64,000 bases of DNA from Chordicoccus furentiruminis (lineage in GTDB: Bacteria; Bacillota; Clostridia; Lachnospirales; Lachnospiraceae). The position numbers and the translations under genes were made by a program. Under the pieces are notes generated by a model, which ran no database searches, was not told where the DNA came from, and was given only the letters and a program-made list of their open reading frames with translations. The stretch covers positions 248,001 through 312,000 of the forward strand of contig NZ_CP048829.1 of NCBI RefSeq assembly GCF_019355395.1, given 5' to 3'. The first letter of the stretch is position 1. Every line of letters starts with the position of its first letter. Shown here one piece after another: positions 40,647 through 51,670 of the stretch.

Positions 40647-41825
40647 TCAGTGATGGAACAGGCGGATGCCGGTAAAGGCCATCGCGATTCCGTAGCGGTC
40701 GCAGCAGTCGATCACAGCATCGTCACGGACCGATCCGCCCGGCTCGGCGATATAACGGACGCCGGATTTTCTCGCGCGTTCAATGTTGTCCGGGAACGGG
40801 AAGAAGGCGTCCGATCCGAGGGAAACATCCGTCTGCTGATCAAGCCATGCCCGCTTCTCTTCCGCGGTAAAGACATCGGGCTTTACCCGGAACACTCTCT
40901 GCCACGCGCCGTCCCGGAGCACATCTTCGTACTCATTGCCGATGTAGACATCGATGGCGTTGTCTCTGTCCGCCCGCCGGATTCCGTCCACGAATGGCAG
41001 CTCCAGCACCTTCGGGCTCTGACGGAGCATCCAGTTGTCCGCCTTGCTCCCCGCCAGCCGGACACAGTGCACGCGGGACTGCTGACCGGCACCGACGCCG
41101 ATCGCCTGGCCGTCCTTCGCGTAGGCGACCGAGTTGGACTGGGTGTATTTCAGCGTGATCAGGGAAACCACCAGATCCCGCTTCGCCGCCTCCGGAATCG
41201 TCCGGTTCTTTGTCACCACATTCTCAAGCATTTTCTCATCGATCACAAGATCATTCCGGCCCTGCTCGAAGGTGATGCCGAATACATCCTTATGCTCAAG
41301 GGGCGCCGGCTGATAGTCCGGATTGATCTCGATCACCGTGTAATTGCCGTTCTTCTTCTCTTTCAGGATTGCCAGAGCCTCATCCGTGTACCCCGGCGCG
41401 ATCACGCCGTCAGATACCTCCCGGCGGATGACGGAAGCGGTATCCCTGTCGCAGATGTCGCTCAGCGAGACAAAATCACCGAAGGAACTCATCCTGTCCG
41501 CCCCTCTCGCCCTCGCGTAGGCGCAGGCCAGCGGGGAGAGATCGCCCATATCGTCCACAAAATAGATTTTCTTCAGCGTATCGGTCAGCGGGAGCCCCAC
41601 CGCGGCGCCGGCAGGCGAGACATGCTTGAAGGAAGCCGCCGCGGGAAGTCCGGTCGCACGTTTCAAATCCGAAACAAGCTGCCACCCGTTCAGCGCATCC
41701 ATGAAATTGATGTAACCGGGACGGCCCGACAGCACCCGGATCGGAAGATCGCGTCCATCGTTCACGAAGATGCGGGACGGCTTCTGGTTCGGGTTGCAGC
41801 CGTATTTAAGAGCAAGATCTTTCAT
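40647..41825 (-). CDS. Stand-alone AICAR transformylase (PurH C-terminal domain only)
   Basis: Transfers formyl from 10-formyl-THF to AICAR, giving FAICAR, the second-last step to IMP. The 392 residues correspond only to the transformylase part of PurH: LKYGCNPNQKPSRI at the start, SFKHVSPAGAAVG with the catalytic Lys-His pair, KYTQSNSVAYAKDGQAIGVGAGQQSRVHC, SDAFFPFPDNIE. The usual 200-residue IMP cyclohydrolase domain is absent. The cyclohydrolase is supplied by the PurO-type gene immediately upstream. A TGT-TAAAAT extended -10 lies about 45 nt before the ATG, so the gene can be transcribed separately from purO. Confidence 0.93.
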   Translation of the reverse strand: MKDLALKYGCNPNQKPSRIFVNDGRDLPIRVLSGRPGYINFMDALNGWQLVSDLKRATGLPAAASFKHVSPAGAAVGLPLTDTLKKIYFVDDMGDLSPLACAYARARGADRMSSFGDFVSLSDICDRDTASVIRREVSDGVIAPGYTDEALAILKEKKNGNYTVIEINPDYQPAPLEHKDVFGITFEQGRNDLVIDEKMLENVVTKNRTIPEAAKRDLVVSLITLKYTQSNSVAYAKDGQAIGVGAGQQSRVHCVRLAGSKADNWMLRQSPKVLELPFVDGIRRADRDNAIDVYIGNEYEDVLRDGAWQRVFRVKPDVFTAEEKRAWLDQQTDVSLGSDAFFPFPDNIERARKSGVRYIAEPGGSVRDDAVIDCCDRYGIAMAFTGIRLFHH

Positions 41826-41869
41826 TCTGTATTCATCCTCCTCGTGCGTTCGTTGCCTTCTGCATTTTT

Positions 41870-41878
41870 ATTTTAACA
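41870..41878 (-). promoter_or_regulatory. Extended -10 promoter of the AICAR transformylase gene
   Basis: On the minus strand TGT-TAAAAT (TGn extended -10). No good -35 is visible. It is about 45 nt upstream of the start codon. Confidence 0.5.
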
Positions 41879-41934
41879 TGAAACAGACGGATCCGGCATA
41901 CCCGTGCACTTTTTTCCATCAGGAAAATGCTGCC

Positions 41935-41950
41935 GTCCGGCATGCCGGAC
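41935..41950. repeat. 16-bp perfect palindrome downstream of purO
   Basis: GTCCGGCATGCCGGAC, 11 nt after the purO stop on the minus strand. As RNA it makes a 6-bp stem with a CATG loop, followed by GGCAGCATTTTCC; it could be a weak terminator. Confidence 0.4.
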
Positions 41951-41961
41951 CCGTCGTCCGG

Positions 41962-42678
41962 TCAATGGTTCTTATTCACAATGCGGCTCTCATACGTGCC
42001 GTCGGAAAGATTGATGAAGCGGGTAAACAGAGAAACCCTGTTATCCGGATTCAGCCCGTTCCAGATCCGTTCCGTGAATCCGTCAAGATCATCTTCCACG
42101 GCGATCCGGACCGGCTCGCCCTCAAAGCTCGGAAGAGGATTCCCGTTTCCCATATAAGTGCTGATGAAATGGCCCTCGCCCGGAAGCGCAGGCGCATAGG
42201 AGAAAGTGAATCGCTGATCCGACTCCGGCCGGCCGTCGGCGCTCTTCAGAATCGAAATGGCGTAGTTGAAGGAGCCGTCTTCAAGGCGGTGCAGGACACC
42301 GGAGATCCGGGGTGTATAGTTCGGCCTGTCCGGTTCGAAGCGGCGGGCGCGAAGCGACTGCTCGAAGGTCTTCTGGCTGTCGAGTCCTTCAAAGATCGTA
42401 TCCGTCTGATCACCGTTCGTGACGATCGTCTTGCTGCCCAGCACGCGGACCGGCGCATAGATGATCAGACTCGGATCCTCCATCTTCGACTCGTCGAAGG
42501 CCTGCGTACGGATGCCCTCACCGTCCTCGACGAAAATGCGGTTCCTCGAGTTCTCACTCCGTCCCATGATGAAATAGACGATCACCGCCTTCCGTCCGTC
42601 CGGTGTCAGCCCGATCGCGAGTCCCCGGCCCGGGTATTCATTCATGCTCAGAAGTTCCGGCAGATTCTGTTTTATCAC
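41962..42678 (-). CDS. purO: IMP cyclohydrolase, archaeal PurO type
   Basis: Closes FAICAR to IMP, the last step of purine synthesis. The 238 residues match the PurO-like family first found in archaea rather than the PurH N-terminal domain: SMNEYPGRGLAIGLTPDGRK, VIVYFIMGRSENSRNRIF, PNYTPRISGVL and YMGNGNPLPSFEGEPV. Family assignment is from recognition of these motifs. It is preceded by an ATGA-overlapping XRE regulator gene, so the two are translationally coupled. The stand-alone AICAR transformylase lies next downstream; the pair replaces bifunctional PurH. Confidence 0.88.
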   Translation of the reverse strand: MIKQNLPELLSMNEYPGRGLAIGLTPDGRKAVIVYFIMGRSENSRNRIFVEDGEGIRTQAFDESKMEDPSLIIYAPVRVLGSKTIVTNGDQTDTIFEGLDSQKTFEQSLRARRFEPDRPNYTPRISGVLHRLEDGSFNYAISILKSADGRPESDQRFTFSYAPALPGEGHFISTYMGNGNPLPSFEGEPVRIAVEDDLDGFTERIWNGLNPDNRVSLFTRFINLSDGTYESRIVNKNH

Positions 42679-42902
42679 GCTCTTCCTCCTTTTCTGGCCT
42701 GCCTGCGTTCCGGTATCCGGAGATACTCGATCGGCATCTGGTACAGATCCGAAAGGGCCTTCAAATCCGTGTATCGGATATCCGTCATTCCGTTTTCCCA
42801 GTTGACGATCGTCTGCTTCGTTCTGTGCAGGACGCGAGCCACATCGTCCTGCGTCATCTCGGCATTGACGCGCGCGGCCTTCAGTGAAATTTTTGGCATC
42901 AT
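42675..42902 (-). CDS. Small XRE-family HTH regulator coupled to purO
   Basis: About 75 residues. A single HTH-XRE domain covers most of the protein: SLKAARVNAEMTQDDVARVL, then HRTKQTIVNWENGMTDIRYT, then the LKALSDLYQMPIEYL tail. The basic C-terminus RRQARKGGRA may add DNA affinity. The ATG at 42902 is 8 nt after GAGGGG; a GTG at 42911 is too close to it. The last codons overlap the purO start (ATGA). It probably controls its own operon; the palindrome at 42946 is a candidate operator. Confidence 0.88.
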   Translation of the reverse strand: MMPKISLKAARVNAEMTQDDVARVLHRTKQTIVNWENGMTDIRYTDLKALSDLYQMPIEYLRIPERRQARKGGRA

Positions 42903-42945
42903 CCTACTCACCCCTCTTTACTTTCGGATGTCAATGCAGTGGTTT

Positions 42946-42958
42946 CCATTTTAAATGG
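42946..42958. promoter_or_regulatory. Palindrome CCATTTTAAATGG between the divergent HTH genes
   Basis: Perfect 6-bp arms around a central T, 44 bp upstream of the XRE-purO start, in an AT-rich intergenic region. A plausible operator for either HTH protein. Confidence 0.4.
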
Positions 42959-43087
42959 TTTTCTTCCCCTCCGCTCCGGGGAACTTCCGTCCCATCTGGG
43001 GACGGAGTATCCACTCAAAATATATATTTTTTAATGTACAGAAATTTGAACTTATCATTCTATTCAGCCCGGATGTGGAGCGCAACG

Positions 43088-43480
43088 ATGGAAATGAAGG
43101 AACGCGGGAGGAAAGAAATCCTCGCCGGGAATATCCTTGACTATCTGGCGGTTAATCATATGACCGAAAAGGAAGCCGCTGAAAAAGCCGGGATCAAGGT
43201 CACAACACTCAATTCATGGATCCGGATGGTCAGTTATCCGCGGGAGCCTCATCTGAAGCGTCTGGCCGATATGTTCGGCATTCCCGTCGAGGCGCTGACC
43301 GAGGATCAGTCACCGGCCGCCCTGAGGCGCCGCAAATACATGACAGTCGGCGAATCGCTTCTGCTGAAGCAGTTCCGCGAGGACGAGCTTTTCCGTGAAT
43401 ATGTTCAGCTGGGTCTGGACGCTTCCAGAAACCGCCGTCTTCTTCCCTATATCAAAGCGATCCGCGACATCCGGTCATGA
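43088..43480 (+). CDS. HTH (XRE-like) DNA-binding protein
   Basis: A 130-residue protein with one HTH near residues 10-65: ILDYLAVNHMTEKEAAEKAG, IKVTTLNSWIRMVSYPREPH and LKRLADMFGIPVEALTE, a lambda-repressor-like arrangement. The C-terminal half (MTVGESLLLKQFREDELFRE and beyond) is helical and unrecognised. The start at 43088 has GGAG 7 nt upstream; the frame is open further upstream without a good start. It is transcribed divergently from the XRE-purO pair and convergently with guaB. The target is unknown. Confidence 0.75.
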   Translation: MEMKERGRKEILAGNILDYLAVNHMTEKEAAEKAGIKVTTLNSWIRMVSYPREPHLKRLADMFGIPVEALTEDQSPAALRRRKYMTVGESLLLKQFREDELFREYVQLGLDASRNRRLLPYIKAIRDIRS

Positions 43481-43571
43481 GAATCATCGCCGGAAGCAAC
43501 CTGTCTGGCGGTACCGTTCCCGCGGATCCGGATGCGGGCAGGCGCCGCCCCGTCCGTGCCTTTCGCACCCT

Positions 43572-43601
43572 GCCGGCCGCCGTTATTTCATGGCGGCCGG
43601 C
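43572..43601. terminator. Hairpin between the convergent HTH gene and guaB
   Basis: A perfect 10-bp stem (43572-43581, 43592-43601) with a 10-nt loop and TTCGCGTTTCTC on the plus-strand side. It lies 20 nt beyond the guaB stop and 91 nt beyond the HTH stop, so it may serve both. Confidence 0.55.
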
Positions 43602-43620
43602 TTCGCGTTTCTCTTCCCGA

Positions 43621-45081
<1,461 letters not shown>

Positions 45082-45130
45082 TTACCTCCATGATGCACAG
45101 GTTAACGGGGTTTCCTGATTTGAAGCAAAG

Positions 45131-45160
45131 ACCGGAGAGAGTATCCGCTCTGCGTCCGGT
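45131..45160 (-). terminator. Hairpin after the DUF6106-like gene, upstream of guaB
   Basis: ACCGGA (45131-45136) pairs with TCCGGT (45155-45160), with AGAG/CTCT pairing inside, followed on the minus strand by CTTTGCTTC. It probably ends the upstream transcript before guaB. Confidence 0.5.
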
Positions 45161-45212
45161 TCTATAATGGAAACACCGGCCGCCGCCTTTACACGGCTGC
45201 CGATGGGATTCC

Positions 45213-45710
45213 TCATGATTCAGGATGCACTTTTCTTGGCATGCGCGTACGCAGATCCGACAGCATCGGATCGTTCAGCTGGACCAGAATCTTCTGTTTT
45301 GTTTCTCCTCCTTTGACTGCCACGAAGGGTCTTACGGATTCCTGACGAACCGAATAATCAACCGTTTTGAACGTGTCGCCGTAGGCATCCAGTTCGTGAG
45401 AACCGAGCGGCGCAATGCACTCCGCATCCGTCAGATCAATCTGGGCAAGCTCCTTACGGCTGGATTTGGAATAGATCGCGGCAATGTCCAGTTCGCCGTT
45501 CACATAGGAGTATTCGTATTCGACATTGAAACGCGGGAAAACGACTGAATCCACGATGATCATGACGAGCAGTCCGATGATAAAAAAAGGATGAATGAAA
45601 AAGCCCGCCACAGCCAGCAGCACCGTCACCAGAACCAGCAGCGGTTTTCGCATTGTCTCCAGCGGAGTCGGTTTCTTCGGCAGTACGAGCTCAATAAAGG
45701 TATCTTCCAT
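45213..45710 (-). CDS. Conserved membrane protein of unknown function (DUF6106-like)
   Basis: A 165-residue protein. Residues about 22-57 contain two adjacent hydrophobic helices (LLVLVTVLLAVAGFFIHPFF, then IIGLLVMIIVDSVVF), followed by a cytosolic beta-rich domain with YEYSYVNGELDIAAIYSKSS and KQKILVQLNDPMLSDLRTRM. I recall similar Lachnospiraceae proteins annotated DUF6106; the function is unknown. It has its own promoter (45770-45798) and a terminator before guaB, so it is probably a single-gene unit. Confidence 0.65.
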   Translation of the reverse strand: MEDTFIELVLPKKPTPLETMRKPLLVLVTVLLAVAGFFIHPFFIIGLLVMIIVDSVVFPRFNVEYEYSYVNGELDIAAIYSKSSRKELAQIDLTDAECIAPLGSHELDAYGDTFKTVDYSVRQESVRPFVAVKGGETKQKILVQLNDPMLSDLRTRMPRKVHPES

Positions 45711-45769
45711 CTTATCGTCCCTCCTGCCTCAGCATGAAGCGGCAGGTTTTCCTTTCTGAATTTTATTAG

Positions 45770-45798
45770 ATTTTAGCACCTATGCACCCGGGGCGCAA
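45770..45798 (-). promoter_or_regulatory. Promoter of the DUF6106-like gene
   Basis: On the minus strand: -35 TTGCGC (45793-45798), 17 bp, -10 TAAAAT (45770-45775) with the TGC extended -10. Confidence 0.6.
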
Positions 45799-45872
45799 CC
45801 CGTTGTCCTCCCCGCAAAAGCGCCTGTATCAGGCACTTTCGCGCCATTCGAGATCCCGCCGGGCGCAGCGAT

Positions 45873-45914
45873 GAAAAAAGGGAGACCCACTTTCCCGTGA
45901 GCCTCCCTTTTTTC
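45873..45914. terminator. Strong terminator of groESL (bidirectional)
   Basis: An 18-bp near-perfect stem (45873-45890, 45897-45914) with a 6-nt loop; the A6/T6 runs sit in the stem base, so it works on both strands. It is 51 nt after the groEL stop. Confidence 0.9.
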
Positions 45915-45964
45915 ATCTGATACTTTTATGCCGCTTCCGGCGCTTCGTCCGGACAGACAGAGCA

Positions 45965-47602
<1,638 letters not shown>

Positions 47603-47606
47603 TTAT

Positions 47607-47894
47607 TTACTCTTCCACAACAGCGAGAATATCGTTCTGTCTGACGACGACATACTTGTCTTCGCCCAGCTTCACTTCAGTGCCCGCGTACTTGGAATAG
47701 ATAACTTTCTGCCCGACCTTGACATTCATGACGACTTCCTTGCCGTCAACGACACCGCCCGGTCCGACCGCGATTACTTCAGCCTGCTGCGGCTTTTCCT
47801 TTGCCTGACCCGGAAGTACGATTCCGGATGCGGTCGTCTCCTCAGCTTCGAGTTCCTTCAGAACGACTCTGTCGCTAAGCGGTACTAACTTCAT
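47607..47894 (-). CDS. groES: 10-kDa chaperonin GroES
   Basis: Co-chaperonin lid of GroEL; 95 residues. It starts MKLVPLSDRVVLKELEAEE; the mobile loop is TTASGIVLPGQAKEKPQQ, and KVIYSKYAGTEVKLGEDKYV matches the family. AAAAAGGAGG precedes the ATG. It is the first gene of the operon. Confidence 0.98.
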   Translation of the reverse strand: MKLVPLSDRVVLKELEAEETTASGIVLPGQAKEKPQQAEVIAVGPGGVVDGKEVVMNVKVGQKVIYSKYAGTEVKLGEDKYVVVRQNDILAVVEE

Positions 47895-47941
47895 AAAAAT
47901 CTGCCTCCTTTTTATAGAAACAATTCAGATTTTCTATCTTG

Positions 47942-47968
47942 GTAGCACTCGATTTATTGGAGTGCTAA
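47942..47968. promoter_or_regulatory. CIRCE element (HrcA operator) upstream of groES
   Basis: gTAGCACTC-N9-GAGTGCTAA, one arm mismatch from consensus. It lies just downstream of the promoter, within the 5' untranslated region. Confidence 0.93.
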
Positions 47969-47980
47969 CATCTAGGACAT

Positions 47981-48009
47981 AATATACGACCTGCTTTTCC
48001 GGATGTCAA
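47981..48009 (-). promoter_or_regulatory. Sigma-A promoter of groESL
   Basis: On the minus strand: -35 TTGACA (48004-48009, consensus), 17 bp, -10 TATATT (47981-47986). CIRCE follows at about +5 to +35. Confidence 0.85.
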
Positions 48010-48257
48010 GCCATTTTCATAAAAATTGTGCAGCGGCTGTCCGTCTTCCCGCTCCGGCGGTCCCTGCCGCTGCAAGATCCGGAATCCGGCGGACTGCGGC
48101 GGATGTATCGGCCTGAATCCGCCTTCGCGGGCAGCAAAAAAGACTGCCGCACCGGACACGGACAGCGCTTTCTGCGGGAATCCGAAGATGATCCCGTATT
48201 CTGTCGCGGTCCCGGTTCCTGTAACGGCAGCCTCTTTTGCTGTATGCCTTCGGAAAC
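48010..48257. other. Intergenic stretch without a recognisable gene
   Basis: Between the groESL promoter and the codY terminator. Short open frames on both strands have no ribosome-binding site and no familiar sequence. A small imperfect hairpin with an A-run loop (about 48127-48150) is the only structure I saw. Confidence 0.5.
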
Positions 48258-48290
48258 GATCCGGCCCGAGCACAGCGGGCCGGACCGTTT
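48258..48290 (-). terminator. Terminator downstream of codY
   Basis: An 11-bp stem (48258-48268, 48276-48286; one G-U pair) with a 7-nt loop, 10 nt after the codY stop. The flank is GTTTCC on the minus strand and GTTTTCC on the plus strand. Confidence 0.7.
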
Positions 48291-48296
48291 TCCTGC

Positions 48297-49082
48297 TTAT
48301 TTCTTTGCCCGATGCAGCTTGATCTCATCAAGCTCATCAAATATATAATCATTCAGCACCTTGATATAGGTGCCTTTCATTCCTGAGGAACGGGACTCGA
48401 TCACGCCGGCGCTCTCGAACTTCCGCAGCGCGTTGACGATCACGGAACGGGTGATGCCGACCCGGTCCGCAATCTTGCTGGCAACCAGGATTCCTTCATT
48501 GCCGTCCAGCTCATCGAAAATATGAATGATGGCTTCGAGCTCGGAGAAGGACAGTGTGGAGAAGGCGGACTTGACCACCTGATGCTTCCGGGTTTCGGCT
48601 GCATTCTCCTCATCAACGGACCGCATCATCTCCAGTCCGACCACAGTCGTCCCGTACTCGCTGACGATGATGTCATCGATGTCATACTGCGCTGAGGAGC
48701 GGTAGCTGAACACCGTTCCGAGGCGTTCGCCGGCAATCTCGATCGGGTTGATAATGGCCGTATAGTGCTCCACGCCCTCTCCCGTGAAGCCCAGTGTCGC
48801 CAGATTCACATTTTCCTTGGTGGAGAGCACGCCGAGAAAACGCTCATTCAGCAGACTGTCCACAAAACTTCCGATCTCGCTGGTGATCATCTCGCTGAGT
48901 TCTTCCACGCCCTCGCACTTGCCGACTCCGAGCACCTTGCCCTTCTTGCTGATGACAAGAATGTTGGAGGAAAGCGTTTCGACGAGCACGGAGCAGATGT
49001 CATTGAACACAACCTTCGATGTGCTCGTGTTATGCAGCAGCTTATTGATCTTTCGTGTCTTGTCCAGCAGCTGTACGCTCAT
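48297..49082 (-). CDS. codY: GTP- and branched-chain amino-acid-sensing repressor CodY
   Basis: Global nutrient regulator of low-GC Gram-positives. The 261 residues comprise an N-terminal GAF domain (LLDKTRKINKLLHN through YRSSAQYDIDD) and a C-terminal winged HTH whose recognition helix region is VASKIADRVGITRSVIVNAL. Start: GGAG lies 5 nt before ATG 49082; a GTG two codons earlier is too close. It lies 300 nt downstream of topA, with its own promoter and a long leader. The likely regulon includes amino-acid biosynthesis and transport, but no clear CodY box was found beside those genes here. Confidence 0.96.
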   Translation of the reverse strand: MSVQLLDKTRKINKLLHNTSTSKVVFNDICSVLVETLSSNILVISKKGKVLGVGKCEGVEELSEMITSEIGSFVDSLLNERFLGVLSTKENVNLATLGFTGEGVEHYTAIINPIEIAGERLGTVFSYRSSAQYDIDDIIVSEYGTTVVGLEMMRSVDEENAAETRKHQVVKSAFSTLSFSELEAIIHIFDELDGNEGILVASKIADRVGITRSVIVNALRKFESAGVIESRSSGMKGTYIKVLNDYIFDELDEIKLHRAKK

Positions 49083-49325
49083 GTTCACTCCTTTCTAACT
49101 GAATCCGTCTGACCGGGATGCGAAGACGTGCCGTCCGGTCCTGCCGGCTTTATTGCGTCGTCCGCGGACACCGGAAGGGCCTGCCCCGCGCACCGGAAGA
49201 CCTGCATCTCCCTTCCGACGGACAGGAAGAGCGTCCGGTCCGGCGTGTCGAAGCCGCGTGCCGCCGCGTCCAAGGCTGACTGGTTCTGCAAATATCCACT
49301 CTGACCGATCCAATTTGACAATTCG

Positions 49326-49354
49326 ACTATAGCATAAACAGTCAGATCATACAA
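49326..49354 (-). promoter_or_regulatory. Promoter of codY
   Basis: On the minus strand: -35 TTGTAT (49349-49354), 17 bp, -10 TATAGT (49326-49331) with the TGC extended -10. AATTTGACAATT lies at about the start site, only loosely CodY-box-like. The leader to the codY ATG is about 235 nt. Confidence 0.65.
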
Positions 49355-49380
49355 GTCGATTCAGAATTATTTTGAAATTA

Positions 49381-51438
49381 TCAGACATCTTCCGAATAAC
49401 CGCAGGAAGGATCCGAGCATACGATCTTGCTGCCCTTTCTGATCATATAATGGCCGCATTTCGGACAGCTTTTTTCCACCGGCATTGACCACGACATAAA
49501 CGTACAGGCGGGGTTGTTTTCACAGCCGTAGTACCGGCGTCCCTTTCGGGTCCGCTTCAGCACCACTTCACCGCCGCACAGGGGACACCGGACGCCGACC
49601 TTCTCGAAGTACGGTTTGGTGTTCCGGCACTCCGGAAATCCCGGGCACGCGAGAAACTTGCCGTGCGGACCGTACTTGATCACCATATGCCGTCCGCAGT
49701 TTTCGCAGACCACATCGGTCTCCTCGTCCTCGATCTTCACTTCGGCGAGTTCTTCCTTTGCCCGGCTGACCTCTTCCTCCAGATCCGGATAGAAATTGCG
49801 CACGATGGTTTTCCAGTCAACCCGTCCCATCGCGACGCCGTCCAGCAGCGTCTCAAGGTTGGCCGTGAAATTCTCATCGACGATCTGGGGGAATGCCTTC
49901 AGCATGATGCCGTCGACCACCTCGCCCAGCTCTGTCAGATAGAGATTCTTCTGCTCCTTGGTGATATAATGCCGGGCGAGAATCGTGGAAATCGTCGGCG
50001 CGTATGTGCTGGGACGTCCGATTCCCTTCTCCTCAAGTGTCCGGACAAGGGATGCCTCCGTAAAATGAGCCGGAGGCTGCGTGAAGTGCTGCTCCGGCCG
50101 AAGCTCCGTCATCTCCAGCTTCATCCCTTTCTCAAGATTTTTCAGCATCATGCCGGAGGCGCTCTTCTCCTCATCCTCCGCGGCATAGACGTCAAGGAAC
50201 CCCGCGAAACGAATCCGCGACGCGGAAGCCGTAAACGTATACGGCCCGCCCGCGATTTTCACCTGGGCGGTGTCATAGACGGCCGCGGCCATACGGCTGG
50301 CCGCGAACCGGCGCCATATCAGCTGATACAGGCGGAACTGTTCTCTCGACAGCGAATCACGGACGGAGGCCGGTGTCCGCCGGATGTCCGTCGGCCGGAT
50401 CGCCTCATGGGCGTCCTGGGCGTTGCGGTTATGATTCGTTCCCTGCGGATGTCCGTAGTATTCCGCTCCGTACTGCTCCGTGATGAAGGCTTCGGCCGCC
50501 GTCTCCGCCTCGCCTGCGACACGCGTGGAGTCGGTGCGCAGGTATGTGATGATACCGACCGTTCCTTCGCCTTCGAGATCAACGCCTTCATAGAGCTGCT
50601 GGGCGACACGCATCGTCTTCGATGTCGAGAAGCCGAGCCGGTTCGAGGCGTCCTGCTGAAGCGTGCTCGTCGTGAAGGGAAGCGGCGGCTTCCTCACCCG
50701 TTCTCCCCTGCGGAGCTCGGAAACAGTAAAATCCGCCTGCTCCAGCTCCCGGACAATACGGTCCATTTCTTCCTTCGAGGAGACGGTCATCTTCCTGTCC
50801 GTCCCGAAGAACTTCGCTTCCAGTGGCTTCTTCTGTCCGGGAACCTGAAGCAGGGCGTCAAGCGTCCAGTACTCGGACGGAATGAAGTCCGCGATCTCCT
50901 TCTCCCGCCGTGCGATGATCCGGAGCGCCACCGACTGGACCCGGCCGGCGGAAAGCCCGCGCTTCACCTTTTTCCAGAGGACGGGGCTGATCTCATAGCC
51001 CACGAGACGGTCAAGCACGCGCCGCGCCTGCTGGGCGTTGACAAGATTCATATCGATGTCCCGGGGATTCTTGAGGGAGGTACGAACCGCGTTTTTCGTG
51101 ATCTCATTGAAGGTGATCCGGCGCATCTTCTTCGGATCGAGATTCAGCGCCGTGACAAGATGCCAGGAAATCGCCTCTCCCTCCCGGTCGGGGTCGGTCG
51201 CGAGAAACACATGATCCGCGTTCTTCGCTTCACGGCGGAGTCTGGCAAGCAGATCTCCTTTCCCGCGGATCGTGATATATTTCGGTTCAAAGTCATGTTC
51301 CACGTCAATGCCGAGCTGACTCTTCGGCAGATCCCGGACATGGCCCATGGACGCTTCCACATCGTAGCGCGAGCCGAGAAACTTACGGATCGTCTTCACC
51401 TTGGCCGGCGACTCCACGATGACCAGATTCTTTGCCAA
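49381..51438 (-). CDS. topA: DNA topoisomerase I
   Basis: Type IA topoisomerase that relaxes negative supercoils. It begins with the Toprim domain (KNLVIVESPAKVKTIRKFLG, DPDREGEAISWH). The catalytic Tyr is in GIITYLRTDSTR. Three C-terminal zinc ribbons are visible (CENCGRH...CPGFPEC, CPLCGGE...CENNPAC, CPKCGHY...CSDPSC). Start: the frame is open to ATG 51456, but GGAGG lies 6 nt before a TTG at 51438 that gives the canonical MAKNLV start, so I choose TTG. It is divergent from yifB across a 232-bp gap. Confidence 0.96.
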   Translation of the reverse strand: MAKNLVIVESPAKVKTIRKFLGSRYDVEASMGHVRDLPKSQLGIDVEHDFEPKYITIRGKGDLLARLRREAKNADHVFLATDPDREGEAISWHLVTALNLDPKKMRRITFNEITKNAVRTSLKNPRDIDMNLVNAQQARRVLDRLVGYEISPVLWKKVKRGLSAGRVQSVALRIIARREKEIADFIPSEYWTLDALLQVPGQKKPLEAKFFGTDRKMTVSSKEEMDRIVRELEQADFTVSELRRGERVRKPPLPFTTSTLQQDASNRLGFSTSKTMRVAQQLYEGVDLEGEGTVGIITYLRTDSTRVAGEAETAAEAFITEQYGAEYYGHPQGTNHNRNAQDAHEAIRPTDIRRTPASVRDSLSREQFRLYQLIWRRFAASRMAAAVYDTAQVKIAGGPYTFTASASRIRFAGFLDVYAAEDEEKSASGMMLKNLEKGMKLEMTELRPEQHFTQPPAHFTEASLVRTLEEKGIGRPSTYAPTISTILARHYITKEQKNLYLTELGEVVDGIMLKAFPQIVDENFTANLETLLDGVAMGRVDWKTIVRNFYPDLEEEVSRAKEELAEVKIEDEETDVVCENCGRHMVIKYGPHGKFLACPGFPECRNTKPYFEKVGVRCPLCGGEVVLKRTRKGRRYYGCENNPACTFMSWSMPVEKSCPKCGHYMIRKGSKIVCSDPSCGYSEDV

Positions 51439-51670
51439 CACGTGCCTCCATCTCATTCCTGCTTGATTTCAGTCCTAGAAACTATACAGCAAAAGGAAAA
51501 GGCGTGCAAGACGATTTTGCCGCCTCTGTCCGCTTCCGATATCATTTTTTATCCGAATATTAATCATATCGGATCGAATCGTCGCACTCTTATAGACAGG
51601 AATGAAGCGAAAGGCTATACTCCATGCACATCCGGGGAGCGGCCGCTCTCCTTCCTGCGAGGTGACGAAA

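Noticed and set aside
47965-48348. Short open frames on both strands between groES and codY
   Set aside because: They overlap the CIRCE/promoter and terminator, lack ribosome-binding sites and encode sequences of no recognisable kind.
49312-49326. CodY box at the codY promoter (AATTTGACAATT)
   Set aside because: It is 12 rather than 15 bp and lacks the CWG centre of the CodY consensus; the similarity is within chance for AT-rich sequence.
49085-49354. 89-codon minus-strand frame in the codY leader
   Set aside because: It begins at the -35 of the codY promoter, so most of it would not be transcribed in frame, and it has no Shine-Dalgarno.
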